Assembly: GCA_030146365.1 (NCBI GenBank)
Contig: JASLBU010000176.1
Location: 1 to 9,279, forward strand
Length of the DNA stretch: 9,279 nucleotides
From: Candidatus Limnocylindria bacterium
GTDB taxonomy: Bacteria > Chloroflexota > Limnocylindria > QHBO01
Direction: 5' to 3'
Made by a program: the position numbers and the translations under genes. Positions within the stretch are counted from its first letter, which is position 1; each line of letters begins with the position of its first letter. Under the pieces are notes generated by a model. The model worked only from the letters and a program-made list of their open reading frames with translations. It was not told the DNA's origin and made no database searches. This document shows positions 8,437-9,279 of this stretch, one piece after another.

Positions 8437-9023
8437 TGCTTCCCGAAGAGTTCGCGATCGTCGGCGCCGTGATCGGCTCGCTCGGCGGCTTCTTCTACCT
8501 GTACGAGACCATCGCCGGAACCGCGCAGCCCAACCGCATCACCTGGCTGCTGTGGGGCATCTTCCCGATGGTGATCTTCGTGGCGCAGCGGGCGGAGGGA
8601 GTCGAGGGGCTGTCCTGGACGTCGTTCGTCGCGGGCTTCACGCCGCTGCTGATCGTGGCTGCGTCCTTCTTCAACAAAAGGGCCTATTGGCGAACCGAGC
8701 CGCGCGACTACTACCTGATGGCGGCGGCCGTCGTCGGCATCGTCCTGTGGGCACTCACGGACAACCCGAGCCTGGCCATCCTGTTCGCGCTCCTGGCGGA
8801 CATGCTGGCCGGCATCCCGACCCTCATCAAGTCGTTCCGCCACCCCGCCTCGGAGAGCTGGATCGCCTATGCGATCAGCACCCTGGGCTTCGGCATCAGC
8901 TTCCTCTCGGTCCAGACGTACAACTTCGAGAACACCGCGTTCGTCGCCTACCTGTTCGCGATGAACGGAGCGTGTGCCGTCCTTGCCTCACGGGGTCGCG
9001 GAGCGAAGCACGCGACGGGCTGA
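8436..9023 (+). CDS. PQ-loop/SWEET-like membrane protein of unknown function
   Basis: A 195-residue protein with about seven hydrophobic helices. It has an internal duplication: residues 15-50 (LGGFFYLYETIAGTAQPNRITWLLWGIF) and 119-155 (LLADMLAGIPTLIKSFRHPASESWIAYAIS) share a spacing of helix, short polar loop, Pro, four residues, Trp (P32-W37 and P137-W142). Seven helices made of two three-helix repeats joined by one helix is the architecture of SWEET and PQ-loop transporters, so a small-molecule carrier is a reasonable but unproven inference. The ATG is chosen because GGAG lies six bases upstream. I recall similar proteins labelled hypothetical in other bacteria, possibly including Patescibacteria, but cannot check this. 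It is divergent from the antiporter gene with 98 bases between starts. Confidence 0.85.
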   Translation: MLPEEFAIVGAVIGSLGGFFYLYETIAGTAQPNRITWLLWGIFPMVIFVAQRAEGVEGLSWTSFVAGFTPLLIVAASFFNKRAYWRTEPRDYYLMAAAVVGIVLWALTDNPSLAILFALLADMLAGIPTLIKSFRHPASESWIAYAISTLGFGISFLSVQTYNFENTAFVAYLFAMNGACAVLASRGRGAKHATG

Positions 9024-9078
9024 CGGGGACCACATTGGAACGGCGCCGTACCGGCGTTCGGCGGCCATTCCAACTGAG

Positions 9079-9154
9079 TGGCGTGCCCGAGAGGACTCGA
9101 ACCTCCGACCTTCAGGTCCGCAACCTGACGCTCTATCCACTGAGCTACGGGCAC
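9079..9154 (-). tRNA. tRNA-Arg(GCG)
   Basis: A 76-nt class I tRNA on the minus strand. The acceptor is GTGCCCG (9148-9154) pairing with CGGGCAC (9083-9089), then discriminator G and encoded CCA (9079-9081). The D arm is GCTC-AGTGGATA-GAGC; the anticodon stem-loop TCAGG-TTGCGGA-CCTGA gives anticodon GCG (codons CGC, and CGU by wobble) with G37; the T arm is GGAGG-TTCGAGT-CCTCT. All stems pair. Most bacteria use anticodon ACG, edited to ICG by TadA, for these codons, so G34 is notable beside the TadA homologue with a missing catalytic residue. Confidence 0.95.
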
Positions 9155-9179
9155 ACGTGATCGCTGGGCGATCGGGCGG

Positions 9180-9272
9180 TGGCGGAGAGGGAGGGATTCG
9201 AACCCTCGGAAGAGGTTTACCCCCTTCAACGGTTTAGCAAACCGCCGCACTAGGCCACTATGCGACCTCTCC
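9180..9272 (-). tRNA. tRNA-Ser(GCT)
   Basis: A class II tRNA on the minus strand: acceptor GGAGAGG (9266-9272) with CCTCTCC (9184-9190), discriminator G, encoded CCA (9180-9182). The anticodon stem-loop GCGGT-TTGCTAA-ACCGT gives anticodon GCT (codons AGC/AGU). The variable arm is long. Its CCA, acceptor 3' strand and T arm (9180-9208) are identical to those of tRNA-Ser(GGA) at 4664-4692, which suggests common origin or gene conversion among Ser tRNAs. It lies 25 bases upstream of tRNA-Arg(GCG) in the direction of transcription. Confidence 0.95.
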
Positions 9273-9279
9273 GTCCGAG

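Overview
The window looks like a piece of chromosome from a high-GC bacterium, most likely a member of Chloroflexota. Three things point that way: the 16S rRNA (V4 region opening TACGTAGGTCGCAAGCG, short V3 hairpin), a large Bacillus-type SRP RNA with an Alu domain, and the gene content. A Limnocylindria/Ellin6529-like lineage is my best guess from memory of 16S motifs and needs a database comparison. Nothing suggests phage, plasmid, insertion sequence or CRISPR content.

Layout. From about 5415 down to 1, everything reads on the minus strand and forms a very old housekeeping block: TadA-family deaminase, tRNA-Ser(CGA), tRNA-Ser(GGA), SRP RNA, dnaX, ybaB/ebfC, recR, then tandem sigma70-type promoters and the 5' three quarters of a 16S rRNA gene that runs off the left edge. 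The same order (tadA, SRP RNA, dnaX, yaaK, recR, then an rRNA operon) is known from Bacillus subtilis. dnaX, ybaB and recR make the clamp-loader subunit, a nucleoid-associated protein and a recombination mediator; the small RNAs serve translation and protein targeting.

To the right are three membrane-protein genes. A GT39 protein O-mannosyltransferase (plus strand) is divergent from the deaminase. It converges with a CPA1-type cation/proton antiporter (minus strand), and the two stop codons share one CTAG. A duplicated PQ-loop/SWEET-like membrane protein (plus strand) is divergent from the antiporter. The right edge carries tRNA-Arg(GCG) and tRNA-Ser(GCT), both minus strand. All four tRNAs encode their CCA end.

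The main point of interest is that the gene in the syntenic tadA position encodes HAV instead of the catalytic HAE motif, and that the window carries an Arg tRNA with anticodon GCG, which reads CGC/CGU without A34-to-inosine editing. Together these suggest that TadA editing of tRNA-Arg(ACG) may have been bypassed or reorganised in this lineage. This is an inference that a whole-genome tRNA and TadA inventory would settle.
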